A DNA stretch of 64,000 bases from Cylindrotheca closterium (GCA_933822405.4 CAKOGP040000001.1:1053036-1117035), one strand, 5' to 3'; positions 11,301-22,100 are shown, counted from the first letter of the stretch. Made by a program: numbers and translations. The notes: generated by a model from the sequence alone, not told the origin.

Positions 11301-12478
11301 GGCGGAATTAGGGCCTTGTGGAGTGGGGTAATGTTGAGCGAGCACCCATCAGTAACGAAGGCTACGCATTGTCCATCTTGTCCCCCTTTAATCCAAGTGG
11401 TGCTGGGATCCCATTGGACTTCGTATTCTTTCCATTCGAATGAGTTCAGACGAACCGAGAAGGTATACGGTTTTATTGCGTCAAACTTGATATTGACGAC
11501 CTGTTGTCCAGGATATCTGATTTCTCGCTTTAGATACCAGTGATAATTCTTTCTGTGCCAGAGCTGAATCTTGTCTGTCCCACCCTCCTCGCGTAGCCCA
11601 ACTGCCAATAGATCAGAATCCACATTCCACTCGAGAGAAGTGACAGATGTCGTTGGCAATTCTCGAAGTGCAAACTCTCTATGCCGCAAACCATTAGACT
11701 CGAAAAAGACAATCTGCTGTGTTCTCTTTCCTTTGCGCTGGACAGCGGCAAGAACCTGGGAGCACCCGGAACTTGCCCATGCCAAACCCGCATGTTGCAA
11801 ATTTCGCACCAAAGATCCACTGGCGTCTTCCGCTCTTCCAATGGCATGCATGACCAAATTCTCGCGCTTATACATTCGCACTTTGCGCATGTTGTCTTCC
11901 TCATCGATACTACTGACGGCGCAAATACTTCCATCCGGTCGCCAGGCAACCGAGACCTGGGCATCGTCGTTTCCTTGGGAAGTGACGACCTTTGGAATTG
12001 TGACTTCTTCCAATACCTCAAACTGTGAGTTCATCGAGATGAGAACAGAATTCTGCTTTGCCTCATCTTCGTCATCGTCGGTTGCTGTGACAATGATGAG
12101 GACTTCCCCATCCGGGCTCCAAGCTGCTGACTCCAAACCGTAGTCGAAAACACCCACCAACTCTGTTTCACCACTGGAAGGAACCACGGAGACAATCGCG
12201 CCATTCTTGGACAAACAGACAATTTCTGGGTCATTGTACGATACATTGAACCATTTACCACCGGGCGCCAAATCCTCCAGGTTGCAAGTCCACACCACAG
12301 CACCTTCTTCCGTTGTTCTTAGAAGCATTCCATTCCGCGTCAAAACTAGGGTCTCTGATTTTTCCACATGATGCTCTTCTGAGGGGACATAACATACGTC
12401 GGCAATGTGATCCCCTTCTCCTATACCGGTCACGTCCACGCCCCTGAGACGTTCACCTAACAGGGCAAGATTCTCCAT
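8339..12478 (-). CDS. ELP1: Elongator complex protein 1 (ELP1/IKAP)
   Basis: A single 1379-residue open frame, close to the usual ~1330. ELP1 is the scaffold of Elongator, which installs the cm5U-type modification on wobble uridine of tRNAs. The N-terminal ~700 residues form WD40-like propellers (VSVAWRPDGSICAVSS, SLEWNVDSDLLAVGL, NIKFDAIKPYTFSVR). The C-terminal half is a helical TPR-like solenoid with the typical YDFEIARAVARNSQMDPK and YLPLLRRLNDLP. Near the end is the basic tRNA-binding stretch (KGKKKKQKKKRKPKRK) directly followed by PGSIEELNGLV, as in yeast and human Elp1. The start ATG at 12478 fits the family's N-terminus. No intron was found. Confidence 0.95.
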   Translation of the reverse strand: MENLALLGERLRGVDVTGIGEGDHIADVCYVPSEEHHVEKSETLVLTRNGMLLRTTEEGAVVWTCNLEDLAPGGKWFNVSYNDPEIVCLSKNGAIVSVVPSSGETELVGVFDYGLESAAWSPDGEVLIIVTATDDDEDEAKQNSVLISMNSQFEVLEEVTIPKVVTSQGNDDAQVSVAWRPDGSICAVSSIDEEDNMRKVRMYKRENLVMHAIGRAEDASGSLVRNLQHAGLAWASSGCSQVLAAVQRKGKRTQQIVFFESNGLRHREFALRELPTTSVTSLEWNVDSDLLAVGLREEGGTDKIQLWHRKNYHWYLKREIRYPGQQVVNIKFDAIKPYTFSVRLNSFEWKEYEVQWDPSTTWIKGGQDGQCVAFVTDGCSLNITPLHKALIPPPMFMSQTNLDVPISEPFFCRQSGCMFATMADGSLVKVNQTADEKGRVTYNTTKVQSTSDISQLSLRSHVVIEENSSSVRVAAIACAEKNKTNESLVEILISALDTTEPSMEIGSSIELDGRVLRMVGWADTSNGCLLQMQDGSMVECDVADGIIATTSSVAESLLEPCPWICAIKDVAPYSRGDEHDQLHPRLIFGLSSKSRLYFHDIMLTDSASSLFLSMDHEFLCYATAGSRCQIRFLNLFDINGFDPFMGPDQANLLEGYEPRNVERGAKIVAILPSSPSAVLQMPRGNLEGIFPRALVLRYSMTAIFAGQYGEAFQIMRKHKVDLNLFVDLDPWAFLESGIKEFLLQVVDIDHLNLFIANLRDFDNTQAQARFPVPEWFKRDHKEGKDRSSFDFMTKVSQVCRTGRSVMLKMEENGDKPEGHFLLPVLSTFAKENPPRLDDALDLIKSNALKVETQTKKNPLFTDVAQNSIRYLAFLAEYELLFETALGMYDFEIARAVARNSQMDPKVYLPLLRRLNDLPQYFARFEVDVRLKRYETALRNLFESFSTNEEVPEAENEDKGNSFANCLSLIKGHNLFKLGLELFKNDGKRNEISVALGEHLMKEQQFQTALSVFLSTSPTCVDGAKRAARAAKEWRCYFSLVDTEIEDANPTVDEFRAEQRQQIAHEVATEIIADVESGVSKKRMEVYASAARILLDYGDDIIGGVDMLVKGACWSEAYRVSTLNQRQDLTKKCTDAAIAYAYTAIEDFEDKSNSFAAASEQYATVLNLRKKNIFVAGPDLDDEQDDTGSLFSVASQYSNMSLRSDMSGSSMASNVSSVISVKTATTFTMTGDDGINRHRSKFNKGKKKKQKKKRKPKRKPGSIEELNGLVQTLRLCCPKDEYAFCVAETLQFLIFANQVPVATELFNAYQSTIKAIEESRDKRVEAAAKEKSQAEQVTRVEGEQDDGNFVLIELPIEKEMDEVSCAKLPESLCKVFDYAL

Positions 12479-12703
12479 GTGATGGGTTTTGATTTTGTGT
12501 TTGGTTGTGGTTTGGTATTTGACGAAAATTGCGGCAGAAGCACGGACGGCGTCGACATCTCATTCATCTCTTCATTTTAAAATTTGTTTCATTCATGCAT
12601 ATGGGGAGCTGCCTGGTTGACTCTGCAACAGTCATTATTAAAAAGAGAATTGACTTGCAAATGGAGGATTCTATATTTCTTTTTGTGTTTTGTTAAAAGG
12701 GTT
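12479..12703. other. Spacer between ELP1 start and QCR2 stop
   Basis: AT-rich, 225 bp, presumably the ELP1 promoter plus the QCR2 3' end. I see nothing else in it. Confidence 0.4.
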
Positions 12704-14178
12704 TTAGAATCGAGAGGCAAAGGTGCCTTGGTATGGTACAACACCGATATCTCCGACAGCAGCCACAGATGGGTTGGTTTTCAGTGCGGCAGCAAGAGCG
12801 CCGTTAACGTCCTTTTCTGTGATGGCGTCGTATGTAGCTGCAAGAGCAGTAGCGTTGGAGAAGAAAGATCCAGATTCCATAACACTTGCAGTCATTGTGG
12901 CGGCAAGCCCCTTGCTTCCACAGTCCATGCCAAAGAGAGCCTCGGCCTTGGCAAGAGTCTTGGCCTTGTTGACAACATCAGCTGAAAGCTTGGATGTCAA
13001 AGCTCCAGTAATGGCAGAGTCGATGGAGCCAGCACCTTCGGTGACAGCACCACCATAAACTCCAACAAGTCCACTGGTGGCGAATCCAGAAACACCACCT
13101 TCCTTTCCGGCGATGGAGAAGCAATGCTTCAAGACGTTTCTCAATGGGATGGAAGCATCGGTACCAAAGGCAAGAGCAACGTGAGCATATCCAATTGGTG
13201 CAGCAATTCTGGCTTCTCCACCAATGTAGGCGGGTTCGGGAACGCCATGGGAAGATCCAGCGGGGGCTTCGCTCAACAACTCCTCAACGTTGCTGCAGAA
13301 AGAAGCGTGATCCTTGATTCCGGTGGCGGCCAAGATGGCTCCGTCAAGTCCGTATCCTCGTGTTCGGAAGGAAGCGATTTCATATGCTCCAGCGCTAGCA
13401 TCGAAAAGCGGACGTCCCATTGGGGATTGGGCACCATAGGCAGCAGCAAAGATTTGTTCCGTAAGGACCTCTTGGGCATTTTTGTTGGCAGCAGCGACTT
13501 GGTATGCGGCAAGAGTTTTTGCGTCACGAACATCCCATTTTTCGAAAGTGCAGTCAGTGGCAAGAAGTGGAATCAATCCCTCGGCATTATCGGGCTCGAC
13601 AGTGTATCCAACAGTGGCAAAATCTCTTTCAACAGAAGCAAAAGGAATGGCACCCTCGTTCTCAATCGATCGGAGGATCATGATTGTAGAAAGACCAGAT
13701 CCACTGTTGAAAGCCAAGCACTTGTTGATCAAAGCAGCTCCTTGCTCTCCGAGTTGTTCGGATCCAGAACCTGCCTTTGGAAAGGTCATCGTGACTGTGG
13801 AAGTGGAGGCAGCATCCTCAGAAACTACAGTCAAGCCACTAGAAAGCTTGGTGACTGAAGCAGTAGATGCCTTTGCTGTCTCTGGGGTTGTGCTGGGAAG
13901 ACTGCAGTTTGTATTTTATTAATAGTGAAAACGACAACAACAACAACAATCGAGAAGAAAAAAAGCCAAAAAGGTGGTGAGAGCCTACTGACGGACGACG
14001 ACCGAGTACGTCAAAAACGTAGATCTCTACGGACACGCGATAAGCATCGGCCATTTGGCAGTCTTGTCGGCAATAAAACCTACCCTGGGAATTCCTCAGT
14101 GGCAACAAGGACAGTCGAAAATTCTCTTCCCTTGCGAGAGACAGCAGAAAGACCTCGACGGACAGCAATACTCGCCAT
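12704..14178 (-). CDS. Complex III core protein 2 (M16-family, QCR2-like), mitochondrial
   Basis: Two exons, 14084-14178 and 12704-13901, joined in phase 2, giving 430 residues. The first exon encodes a basic amphipathic presequence (MASIAVRRGLSAVSRKGREF) typical of mitochondrial import. The rest has the two-lobed M16 (pitrilysin) fold signature: residues such as GEQGAALINKCLAFNSG in the first lobe and PIGYAHVALAFGTDAS in the second. The zinc-binding HxxEH motif of active processing peptidases is absent, which fits the catalytically inactive core 2 protein of the cytochrome bc1 complex rather than MPP-beta. MPP-alpha is the main alternative but usually keeps a longer glycine-rich loop. It diverges from MAD2 with about 240 bp between starts. 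Confidence 0.8.
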
Positions 14179-14420
14179 GATCTCCAATTTGTTGAATGCC
14201 GACTGCAGTCGATTGTTGTTGATCTCAGCGATGTTGGAATCGGGTACATGGACAGGCGAGATTCCGACAAGGCATGCGCAGTTTCAGTTCTCTTCTGACG
14301 TAAGCTGCAAAGATAGTCGAAGGTATCGGCTCCCAAACCGTTATTTTTGGATTTGAATAAAATCATCCGATTTGAGATTGTTCTCTCAATTCTACCAACA
14401 ACACACTGTTTGTATCGAAA

Positions 14421-15246
14421 ATGGCCACTGCTACTGACAATAAAACCGAAATCACACTGAAAGGTAGTGTTGATATCGTCTCTGAATTCTTCTTTACTGC
14501 CATCAATTCCATTCTATACCAAAGAGGTAAGATCCATTCATTCTTCTGAAGCCATGATTTCTGAAGTTTCTGATGAATTGAGTTCTAATGTTTTCTGCAA
14601 TTTGCATCACATTTGTAGGTATTTATGAGCCCGAAAGCTTCAAACGCGAATCCAAATATGGTCTGACTGTGCTTACCTCATCTGATAAGGGTCTCTTGAG
14701 ATACTTGAAGAATGTCATGATGCAAGTCGAGACATGGTTGTTGAGTGGAGATGTCCAACGATTGGTCGTTGTGGTTAGTGGGGTGGATTCTGGAGAAACC
14801 TTGGAACGTTGGCAATTCAATGTTTCACTCGATGGAGACAGTGAGAATGGCGAGAATAGCATGCCCAATGGTGGTGCTCCTCCCCAGCAAAAGACGTTGA
14901 AGGAAATTCATGGTGAAATTCAAGCCATTATTCGTCAAATTACCGCCAGTGTCACATTCCTTCCACTTCTGAATGAGCCATGCTCCTTTGATTTGTTAGT
15001 TTATACCAAGAAGGATGCAGTCGCCCCCACCATGTGGGAAGATTCCGATCCTTGTTACATTATGAACAGCCAAGAAGTCAAGCTTCGAAGCTTTACCACA
15101 TCGGTACGATTTTTTTTCTGGTGAATGGTGACCTTGGAGGTTGCACAATATCTTTACGCTAACACATTACATTTATCCTCCTTTGACAGGTTCACAAAGT
15201 TGACTCCATGGTCGCATATCGGGAGGCTGATGAGTGGGAACTCTAA
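14421..15246 (+). CDS. MAD2: Spindle checkpoint HORMA protein MAD2
   Basis: Three exons: 14421-14526, 14619-15103 and 15190-15246, giving 215 residues. Near-identical blocks to animal MAD2: AINSILYQRGIYEPESF, YGLTVLTSSDKGLLRYL, LERWQFNVSL, IIRQITASVTFLPLL, CSFDLLVYTKKD, and the mobile C-terminal safety belt LRSFTTSVHKVDSMVAY. MAD2 binds MAD1 at unattached kinetochores and CDC20 in the mitotic checkpoint complex. A loop of ~20 residues (DSENGENSMPNGGAPPQQ) after the WQF strand is longer than in animals. The short third exon supplies the essential C-terminal strand, so the gene is intact. Confidence 0.96.
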
Positions 15247-15629
15247 ATTTTGCTGGCAAGCCAAGCGATCACTTCATACCACCACAGTATGTATACTGTA
15301 TTTACGATAAGAAGAGGTGAATCCATGAATAGCAGCTGGATTGATGATGGTCAATACATCTGATGCATTGTGCTGTAGACATCTCTAATATAACTTCGAC
15401 ATTTTAATATAAGCAAAATGCTACATACCACTTCGAAGCAATGATTGCTTTCATCTTTTTATGGGTGTGATCACTCATCGAGCAGGTTGGTGTCCCCCTT
15501 GTAACACATCGATACTTGCATATATATAATAGTGTATCCATATTACTAAAAATAAAACTATGTATTTATATTAGAAAAATGGAGAATTCAGTTTAGGTGC
15601 AACGGTGACGACTGATGTAATTGCTGTTT
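15247..15629. other. Gene-free 3' spacer between convergent MAD2 and ISCU genes
   Basis: AT-rich sequence of 383 bp. It contains TGATGATG followed by CTGA near 15341-15363, but the spacing is too short for a C/D snoRNA. No other structure is visible. Confidence 0.4.
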
Positions 15630-16309
15630 TTAGACAGCAACCTCCTCAACCTTCAATCCATTGCCCTTCTTCGACTTCCAATCTTGGACAGCTGCCTTGA
15701 TGGCATCCTCTGCCAACATAGAGCAGTGAAGCTTGACAGGGGGAAGCTTCAAGTGTGCGGCAATATCGGAATTCGTAATTGCCAAGACTTCGTCCACCGA
15801 CTTGCCCTTGACCCATTCGGTGGCAACTGAACTGGAAGCAATCGCTGATCCGCATCCAAAGGTTTTGAACTTAGAGTCAGTGATATTTCCATTAGCGTCC
15901 ACCTTGATTTGTAGCTTCATGACATCTCCACAAGCTGGGGCACCGACCAAACCCTGCACGATTCAAAATGTAAAAAGGGATGACAAGTGAAAATAAGTGA
16001 GATGAGTTTTCTTCATTGCAACAGATGTAACTGCTTGATGGTCCCAAGAAAGGTTTAATGGAATATCGACATCACTGTCTCATCCATCACGGCAGCAGCA
16101 TTATCAACAAGACCAAACAAAATCCATAAACTTACGGTACCAACAGTAATATCATTCTTATCCAAAGAACCAACGTTCTGAGGATTCTCATAATGCTCAA
16201 CAATATTGTCGTGATAAGATCTGGTTTGTGTAGCAACAACAGATCCAGCCAACGGAGAGGATCGGGTTGCGATTGCTCTGGAGATAGCTCTGGTAGTAGA
16301 TGACAACAT
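15630..16309 (-). CDS. ISCU: Mitochondrial iron-sulfur cluster scaffold ISCU
   Basis: Two exons, 16136-16309 and 15630-15953, giving 165 residues. The presequence (MLSSTTRAISRAIATRSS) is mitochondrial. The mature part begins RSYHDNIVEHYENPQNVGSL, the canonical ISCU start. The three cluster-ligand cysteines are present: APACGD, FKTFGCGSAIASSS and the HSCA-binding region LPPVKLHCSMLAEDAI. The aspartate next to the first cysteine, needed for cluster handling, is kept. ISCU receives sulfur from NFS1 and builds 2Fe-2S clusters in the matrix. The gene is divergent from the TMEM234 homologue with ~255 bp between starts. Confidence 0.96.
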
Positions 16310-16564
16310 GATTTGATACTTGCTAGTGAAATATATTGTGAGATGGGTGTGATACGAAGAGGAGGTGGTCTACCGGTATCACTCGATCGTGAAGGACGAA
16401 GAATCTTGCTCACCGACTGCGAGCTCTCATATTCTGCACGTGCAACAACGCGCGATCGAAGGGTTTCGAAATCCATAGGTACGACACCTTCGACTAAACT
16501 CAACACAAGTAAGGATGGACGAATAATGAATCTGCATCATCATTCTCTACCGCAAAACTTCACC

Positions 16565-16978
16565 ATGGACTTTTTGCTAAATGTGGATTTGTTACAGGAC
16601 TCTGCTTCCATGGTACTCGTAGGGGCACTTTGGGGTTGCACGAATCCGCTGTTGCGAAAAGGTTCCGTCGAAGCGGCCAGATACACTCGACGCAACGAGT
16701 CGTTTCTCCAGAGCTCGTTGCGATCCTTACTCAACGTCAAAGTTTGGCTCCCTTATATACTGAATCAGTCTGGTTCTCTTGTCTTTTACTTTCTGCTAGC
16801 CAAATCCGATCTGAGTCTGGCGGTGCCTATTTGTAATGCCTTGGCGCTCGTCTTTTCGTTTGTGACAAGCCTGGCATTGGGAGAGAAAATGCAAAAGCCC
16901 ATTCGGTCCTTTCTGGGAGCCACATTGGTAGTGGTGGGAGTGACTATTTGTGTTTCGACGCAAGAGGAACAAAGCTGA
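16565..16978 (+). CDS. TMEM234-like four-helix membrane protein (EamA/DMT superfamily)
   Basis: A 137-residue intronless protein. It matches human TMEM234 across its length: LVGALWGCTNPLLRKGS, LPYILNQSGSLVFYFLLA, DLSLAVPICNALALVFSF, LGEKMQKP and a final helix LVVVGVTICVS. The fold is half of a drug/metabolite transporter, with four predicted helices. TMEM234 is membrane-bound and of uncertain biochemical role. The ATG at 16565 was chosen because the homology starts just after it; an in-frame ATG 39 bp upstream is possible, and the frame remains open into the divergent promoter. The stop falls 58 bases before an assembly gap. Confidence 0.85.
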   Translation: MDFLLNVDLLQDSASMVLVGALWGCTNPLLRKGSVEAARYTRRNESFLQSSLRSLLNVKVWLPYILNQSGSLVFYFLLAKSDLSLAVPICNALALVFSFVTSLALGEKMQKPIRSFLGATLVVVGVTICVSTQEEQS

Positions 16979-17036
16979 TGGTGAATAGCAGCAGATAGCA
17001 ATCTAAATTTGGTTTGTCGAATGAATGATTGATTGA

Positions 17037-17343
17037 NNNNNNNNNNNNNNNNNNNNNNNNNNNNNNNNNNNNNNNNNNNNNNNNNNNNNNNNNNNNNNNN
17101 NNNNNNNNNNNNNNNNNNNNNNNNNNNNNNNNNNNNNNNNNNNNNNNNNNNNNNNNNNNNNNNNNNNNNNNNNNNNNNNNNNNNNNNNNNNNNNNNNNNN
17201 NNNNNNNNNNNNNNNNNNNNNNNNNNNNNNNNNNNNNNNNNNNNNNNNNNNNNNNNNNNNNNNNNNNNNNNNNNNNNNNNNNNNNNNNNNNNNNNNNNNN
17301 NNNNNNNNNNNNNNNNNNNNNNNNNNNNNNNNNNNNNNNNNNN
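17037..17343. other. Assembly gap (307 N)
   Basis: A run of 307 unresolved bases. Flanking genes appear complete, so the gap probably hides intergenic sequence and the promoter of the CXC gene. Open frames reported across it are meaningless. Confidence 0.99.
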
Positions 17344-17384
17344 AAGCAAGCATTCTTTCACAAGGCTCCTCTGCACTGAAAGCC

Positions 17385-18890
17385 ATGAACACGTCGCACA
17401 TTCCACCCAACACCATTGCCGTCCAATGCATGACACGCACAACAGTGGTGATGGACAATCATCCTTCCTCTTCATTCCCGGTTCCAGCAAAGAAGAACAA
17501 CAAGGAGAATTCGCATTCGATTGGAAAACAGGATGTCCATCCTTCCAACAAACCAATCGAAGAACAACTTCACATCCAATTCCAATCTTCCAGCGGTCCA
17601 CCCAAGAAGCGCCTCTCGCCGAAACGTGGATCCACGAACGTTGGGGGGAAGTTTGAAAAAAAGGCCCCAGCAATCAAGAAATCCAAGTGCACCGGCGGCA
17701 CTATCGAATTGGCTCCAAAAACTACAAATCAGACAAAACAAAGCACTCGCCCATCGCAATCTTTCGAGAAGGGAAGTTGGGGCAAGAATCTTGGGTTGGC
17801 AAGAAAGGCCGTTGAGAACACCAATTCCGAAGGCCAGCACGATCGTGTCAATGCGGCACTATATCCTTCCCATCCATCGGATGCCTACTACCAGCACCAC
17901 CATCATGGAACTCATCATCACCACCATCATCATTCGAATAGCCATCATGCTGGGCTGAAAGTACAGTTCATGGACGGTGTCCCGCACAATGACCAACTAG
18001 AGAAGCCACAGGTCAAAAGAGTCTACAAATTTGGGCACATTCCAGCTTTGGAGCAGCCAGCAGACCGTTGGAGAAGTTTGGTCTCGTTGGGTCAAAAGTA
18101 CCAGTCAAGAGCTACAGTACACAACAGTAGTCATCCATACATGTCGACTCAAAATTTGCCACATCCAGCAAGTCAATACTACATTACACCCGAAATCTGG
18201 CATTTGTTCATGAAAGGTCCACTCATTGGCACTCCAGAATCACTCTACTGTCAATTGCACGGTAGTCCCCAGTCTTCCACCGCCAAACAAGTTCCTGTCC
18301 CTTCCGCCAAGCAACATTCTCCCAGCTCGGCAGGTCCAAGCGCCCGTTTTGCACAGCCTATGGCATCGACCAATGCTCCAGGAAATAGTGCCACCAAGCC
18401 GCAACTTCGTTCGGTAGAACCTGTCCCATTGGCCAATCCAGCAGGAAAAAGTGCCATCAATCCTCAACCTCATTCGACACAACCTGTGGCATCGACCAAT
18501 CCACCAGGAAAAAATGTCGGCAACCCGCTACCTTCGTCCGCACAGCCTGTTCCATTGACCAATCTACCAGGAAAATATGCTAGCAAACCACAAACTGATT
18601 GCAACACGCCAAAGAAGAAAACTACAAAGAAGACTCTAAATTTGGCCCTTTTACGAAAGCTCACCAACAAGCCACTCGTGACAACACAACCATGCAAATG
18701 CAAAAAGAGTCAATGCTTGAAACTGTACTGCGAATGTTTCAAAATCGGCCGTATTTGTGCCGTATTTTGCAAATGCAACAACTGCAAAAACAAAAAGGAT
18801 CAATTCTACAAAGATAGTGAAAGAGCCATTGCTATCAAGGAAATTTTGAGAAGCAAGCCCACCGCATTTCAAACGAATACCAACAATTGA
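17385..18890 (+). CDS. Single-CXC (tesmin/TSO1-type) protein with His-rich and tandem-repeat regions
   Basis: A 501-residue intronless protein. Residues ~437-470 form one cysteine-rich CXC module (CKCKKSQCLKLYCECFK, then ICAVFCKCNNCKN), the DNA-binding unit of LIN54, tesmin and TSO1. It is followed by ILRSKPTAF, the conserved start of the linker that normally leads to a second CXC; here the protein stops instead. N-terminal regions are disordered and basic. Residues ~167-188 are histidine-rich (QHHHHGTHHHHHHH). Residues ~325-407 are four 21-residue repeats. A nuclear DNA-binding role is likely by family; single-CXC proteins also occur in chromatin regulators such as MSL2. The assembly gap just upstream leaves the start slightly uncertain. 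Confidence 0.8.
   Translation: MNTSHIPPNTIAVQCMTRTTVVMDNHPSSSFPVPAKKNNKENSHSIGKQDVHPSNKPIEEQLHIQFQSSSGPPKKRLSPKRGSTNVGGKFEKKAPAIKKSKCTGGTIELAPKTTNQTKQSTRPSQSFEKGSWGKNLGLARKAVENTNSEGQHDRVNAALYPSHPSDAYYQHHHHGTHHHHHHHSNSHHAGLKVQFMDGVPHNDQLEKPQVKRVYKFGHIPALEQPADRWRSLVSLGQKYQSRATVHNSSHPYMSTQNLPHPASQYYITPEIWHLFMKGPLIGTPESLYCQLHGSPQSSTAKQVPVPSAKQHSPSSAGPSARFAQPMASTNAPGNSATKPQLRSVEPVPLANPAGKSAINPQPHSTQPVASTNPPGKNVGNPLPSSAQPVPLTNLPGKYASKPQTDCNTPKKKTTKKTLNLALLRKLTNKPLVTTQPCKCKKSQCLKLYCECFKIGRICAVFCKCNNCKNKKDQFYKDSERAIAIKEILRSKPTAFQTNTNN
18357..18605 (+). repeat. Four 63-bp tandem repeats in the CXC gene
   Basis: The encoded units are 21 residues each and alternate in type: units 1 and 3 begin P(M/V)ASTN-PG and units 2 and 4 begin PVPL(A/T)N-PGK. 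This A-B-A-B pattern suggests that a two-unit block was duplicated. Confidence 0.8.
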
Positions 18891-19130
18891 AATATTTCTG
18901 AAGCCTTTTGACTGCTACTGTGATGTCGACCAGCGCTTTTGAAGTTGCAGCTGACTCTGCACACACGATACAGTCTTTCGTGGAATGTCCATCATCAATG
19001 AACAGTCGGCCAATTCGTTTTTGCCATGCGCTCACTAGAGCACTAGTGTAGGCTACTTTTGTATACTTTTGTAGAATAAGAGCATGCATAAAATTGAAGT
19101 AGATTACGGAATGAACCATCGTTTGGACCT

Positions 19131-22100
19131 TTATCGTCCAAACTTGTCAACAATTTCTATACAACGCTTGATATCGGCTTGCGCCTTCTTTCGTTTGTAA
19201 AACTGGCATGCGCATCCGTCACCAGTGCACATGATTTCGGAATGGACAGTCCCGTGGAGTTCTTGAGCCTTTGCCCATAGCTTGGCATATCGCAATTCTG
19301 CATCCGTCAATTCAGACAGCTTATCCAGGTAAATCGCAGCCTGCTTGGGCTGGCAATGCTTGCACAAGGGTCCACTATTGGGGTCAATATTGGCCTTGCA
19401 TCCCATGCAGTTTGCCTTCTTCACAGCAAACATCATCAGACTACCCTTTCGGGCAGAAGGCGTGGGGATGAAAATCTTCCGCGTGTGCTCTCCTTCCAAC
19501 AAAGACTTTTGAACATTATCAATAATGGGTTCGAAGATACGCTCCAAGGGCTTGGCGAGCTGGTTGGAGAGGTACCACTTGGAGTCAATGGCCAAGTTGT
19601 TCTCCAAGACATAAATGGGATCCTCTCCCTTTTCAAAAGTCTTGGCTCCCTTCGCACCTGTAATAATAACGTACGGAACACGATCTCCCATTTGGGGAGC
19701 CGATCCTGCATCGCGTTTGTGCATGCGGGCAGCAAGCTCGACGTGAGCTTGCTTGTTCTTGTAGTCTTCTTTCTTCCCCCCGAGACCCAAAGCATATTCA
19801 GCCCCCTTGTTCAAACTTTTGGTAATGACTAGTTGCGAGATATCCATTTTGTTTTGCAAAAGATCAGAGATTTGACTCTTAACGTAGTTGATTGCACCGT
19901 TGACATCTTGATTGATCAGGATCTTGTTCAAAGAAGTTTGAATGACATCACGGACGAGTGCGCAGTTATCACGACGGACAGTTTCGAGACCCTTTGTATC
20001 CATCTTGTCATACTTGTCCTCTTGAGTCCACATCAACCCGGCGTATCGCTTCTTGTTCCTGGGAGAAAGAAAAATATGATGACTGAGTCAAAAGGTCTAG
20101 ACTATCGAGCTTCTTCCAGCGGGAAAGTTTCACTTACATCAGTAGGTATGGGAAGTAGACCTTCTCGAACTCCAAAAGAATGGGATCGGGAAAAATCTTG
20201 GAGCATTTCTCAGCGGCTTCAATTGCTAGTGGGAATGTTTCTTGGACAGTCTTGGAACCAAACTTGACCATGACGGAATCTGTATCACCATAGACGACTT
20301 GTGCGTCATGTTGGTATCCATTGGCAATCGTATAGTTTTCCTCCACATATTCTTTGGTTCGTTCCAAAAGGAATCGTCCGTAGGAAGTGGTGGAAGAGGC
20401 AATGGGAACGCAAGGAAGCTGACCAACAGTGGCACCAGTGAAACCATACACAGAGTTGGCAGATACTTTCAAGGCCAACTGGCGACCATTCTGGACAGCA
20501 CGTTCAAATTCCGATGGCGCATTCTTCATGTCCTTCTTCGCTTGCTTTCTGGCTGCGAGCAACTCAGCCAAAATGGTTGGCAAGATACCTTTCTTGGTTT
20601 CACTCGTGACAAAGACGTGTCCATTTTCACTTTTCTTGTAGGTCTTTGGATCCAACCCATTCACATCTCTTGGGTCCACAAGAGTGGAGTAACAAAGATT
20701 GTAGGCCTGCATGATGGATGGATACAAGGATGCAAAATCCAAAGTAGCAATTGGTACTTGGTAGTAACTCTTGATGGGATCGAGAACTGTGGCACCTTCG
20801 TAGGCAACCTCGTCCGAGTTGAAACCGGCCTTCTTCAAAGTGGGTACCAACAACTTTTCGTTGCGGCACTTTCTGAGAATCATGGAAAAGACTTTGATTT
20901 GCTGACCACGCGAGATCAGAAACGACATTGGGACTCCGGTGACACGAGCCATCTCGACATAGTTGACGACAACACTGAGCTTGTCCATGAGCCTTTGCGG
21001 TAGCAGAGCATCCTTCAAACAGTATACAGCGAGACGGTGACGGTCCTCGTCACTACCATTCTGGAGATCAGAGATAATGCTGTGGTGGACATCTTCCTTT
21101 TGTTGACCAAGGAATTCCGCGCACACACTATTCAGCGTGTAGGAACTCAATTTGTGGTTTCGCTGCATGTAGGGAAGCATATCAAAGATGACTCGGCCCT
21201 CGATTGTTGTCTCGATATTGTTACGCTTTCCGAAGGCTGCAGACTGAAAAGTTGTATCTTTCATCTTGGCCTTGGAGTTCCTAATGCGCCCCCATTGCGC
21301 AAACCCCTTTATGTGGGAGGAACCCTTGGACAGCGTCTCGGCACGATCCAAAAGGTATGGAATGTCGAAATTTTGGACGTTATATCCAGTAATGACATCA
21401 GGATCACAGGCTTCGAGAAACTTACGCCACTTCATGAGCATTTCGGTTTCTTTGTCGCTGGAAATGACTTGGGCACCAACAATCGGAAGACACCCCTTCA
21501 AGGTGAAAACGTTCTGAACAATGGGTTTCTTGTCACCGTAGACCGACACGGCATTTGCAATTTGGATCACAGGATCCATTTCAGCCTCCGGAAAGTGACC
21601 CTTTCTACCTTGGCATTCAATATCGAGGGAAAGAACTCGGATAGGGGCCATCTTGCTCCATTCACCCTCTGGTTTCCGCGAGATAATGTCGTTGTAGGTA
21701 ATATCAATTTCCACCTAAACCCAAAGAGAAGGCTTGAGATATAAGGGGATCGCAAATATATAATGCAGCCAAAATATCGTCGTATCTAACGTACCTGACA
21801 AAATGTCTTTTTATCAACTTCCTTTCGCACTTGATAGGTCTTCTGTGGGAGAGTGAGCCAACCTGCTCCGGAGATGTCATTGTCAATCATGTATCGAAGG
21901 ACAAAGGGAACATTGCATTCAAACGGATGGTACACATTATCGCCTTGTACATTGACGCCACTGAGTTGGATCATACCAGGTTCCATGATGCGTTTCAAGA
22001 CCGGAACAAGGGTTGGCATTGCCACAGTGACCTTGAAGAAACTCTTGTGAGGACTGTCATATCCCATGATAGATTTGTGTGATGTGACATAAGAGACAGC

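Noticed and set aside
15335..15370. TGATGATG and CTGA boxes suggesting a C/D snoRNA
   Set aside because: The boxes are only ~15 nt apart and there is no terminal stem.
16786..17673. Long frames through the assembly gap
   Set aside because: They are open only because N bases carry no stops.
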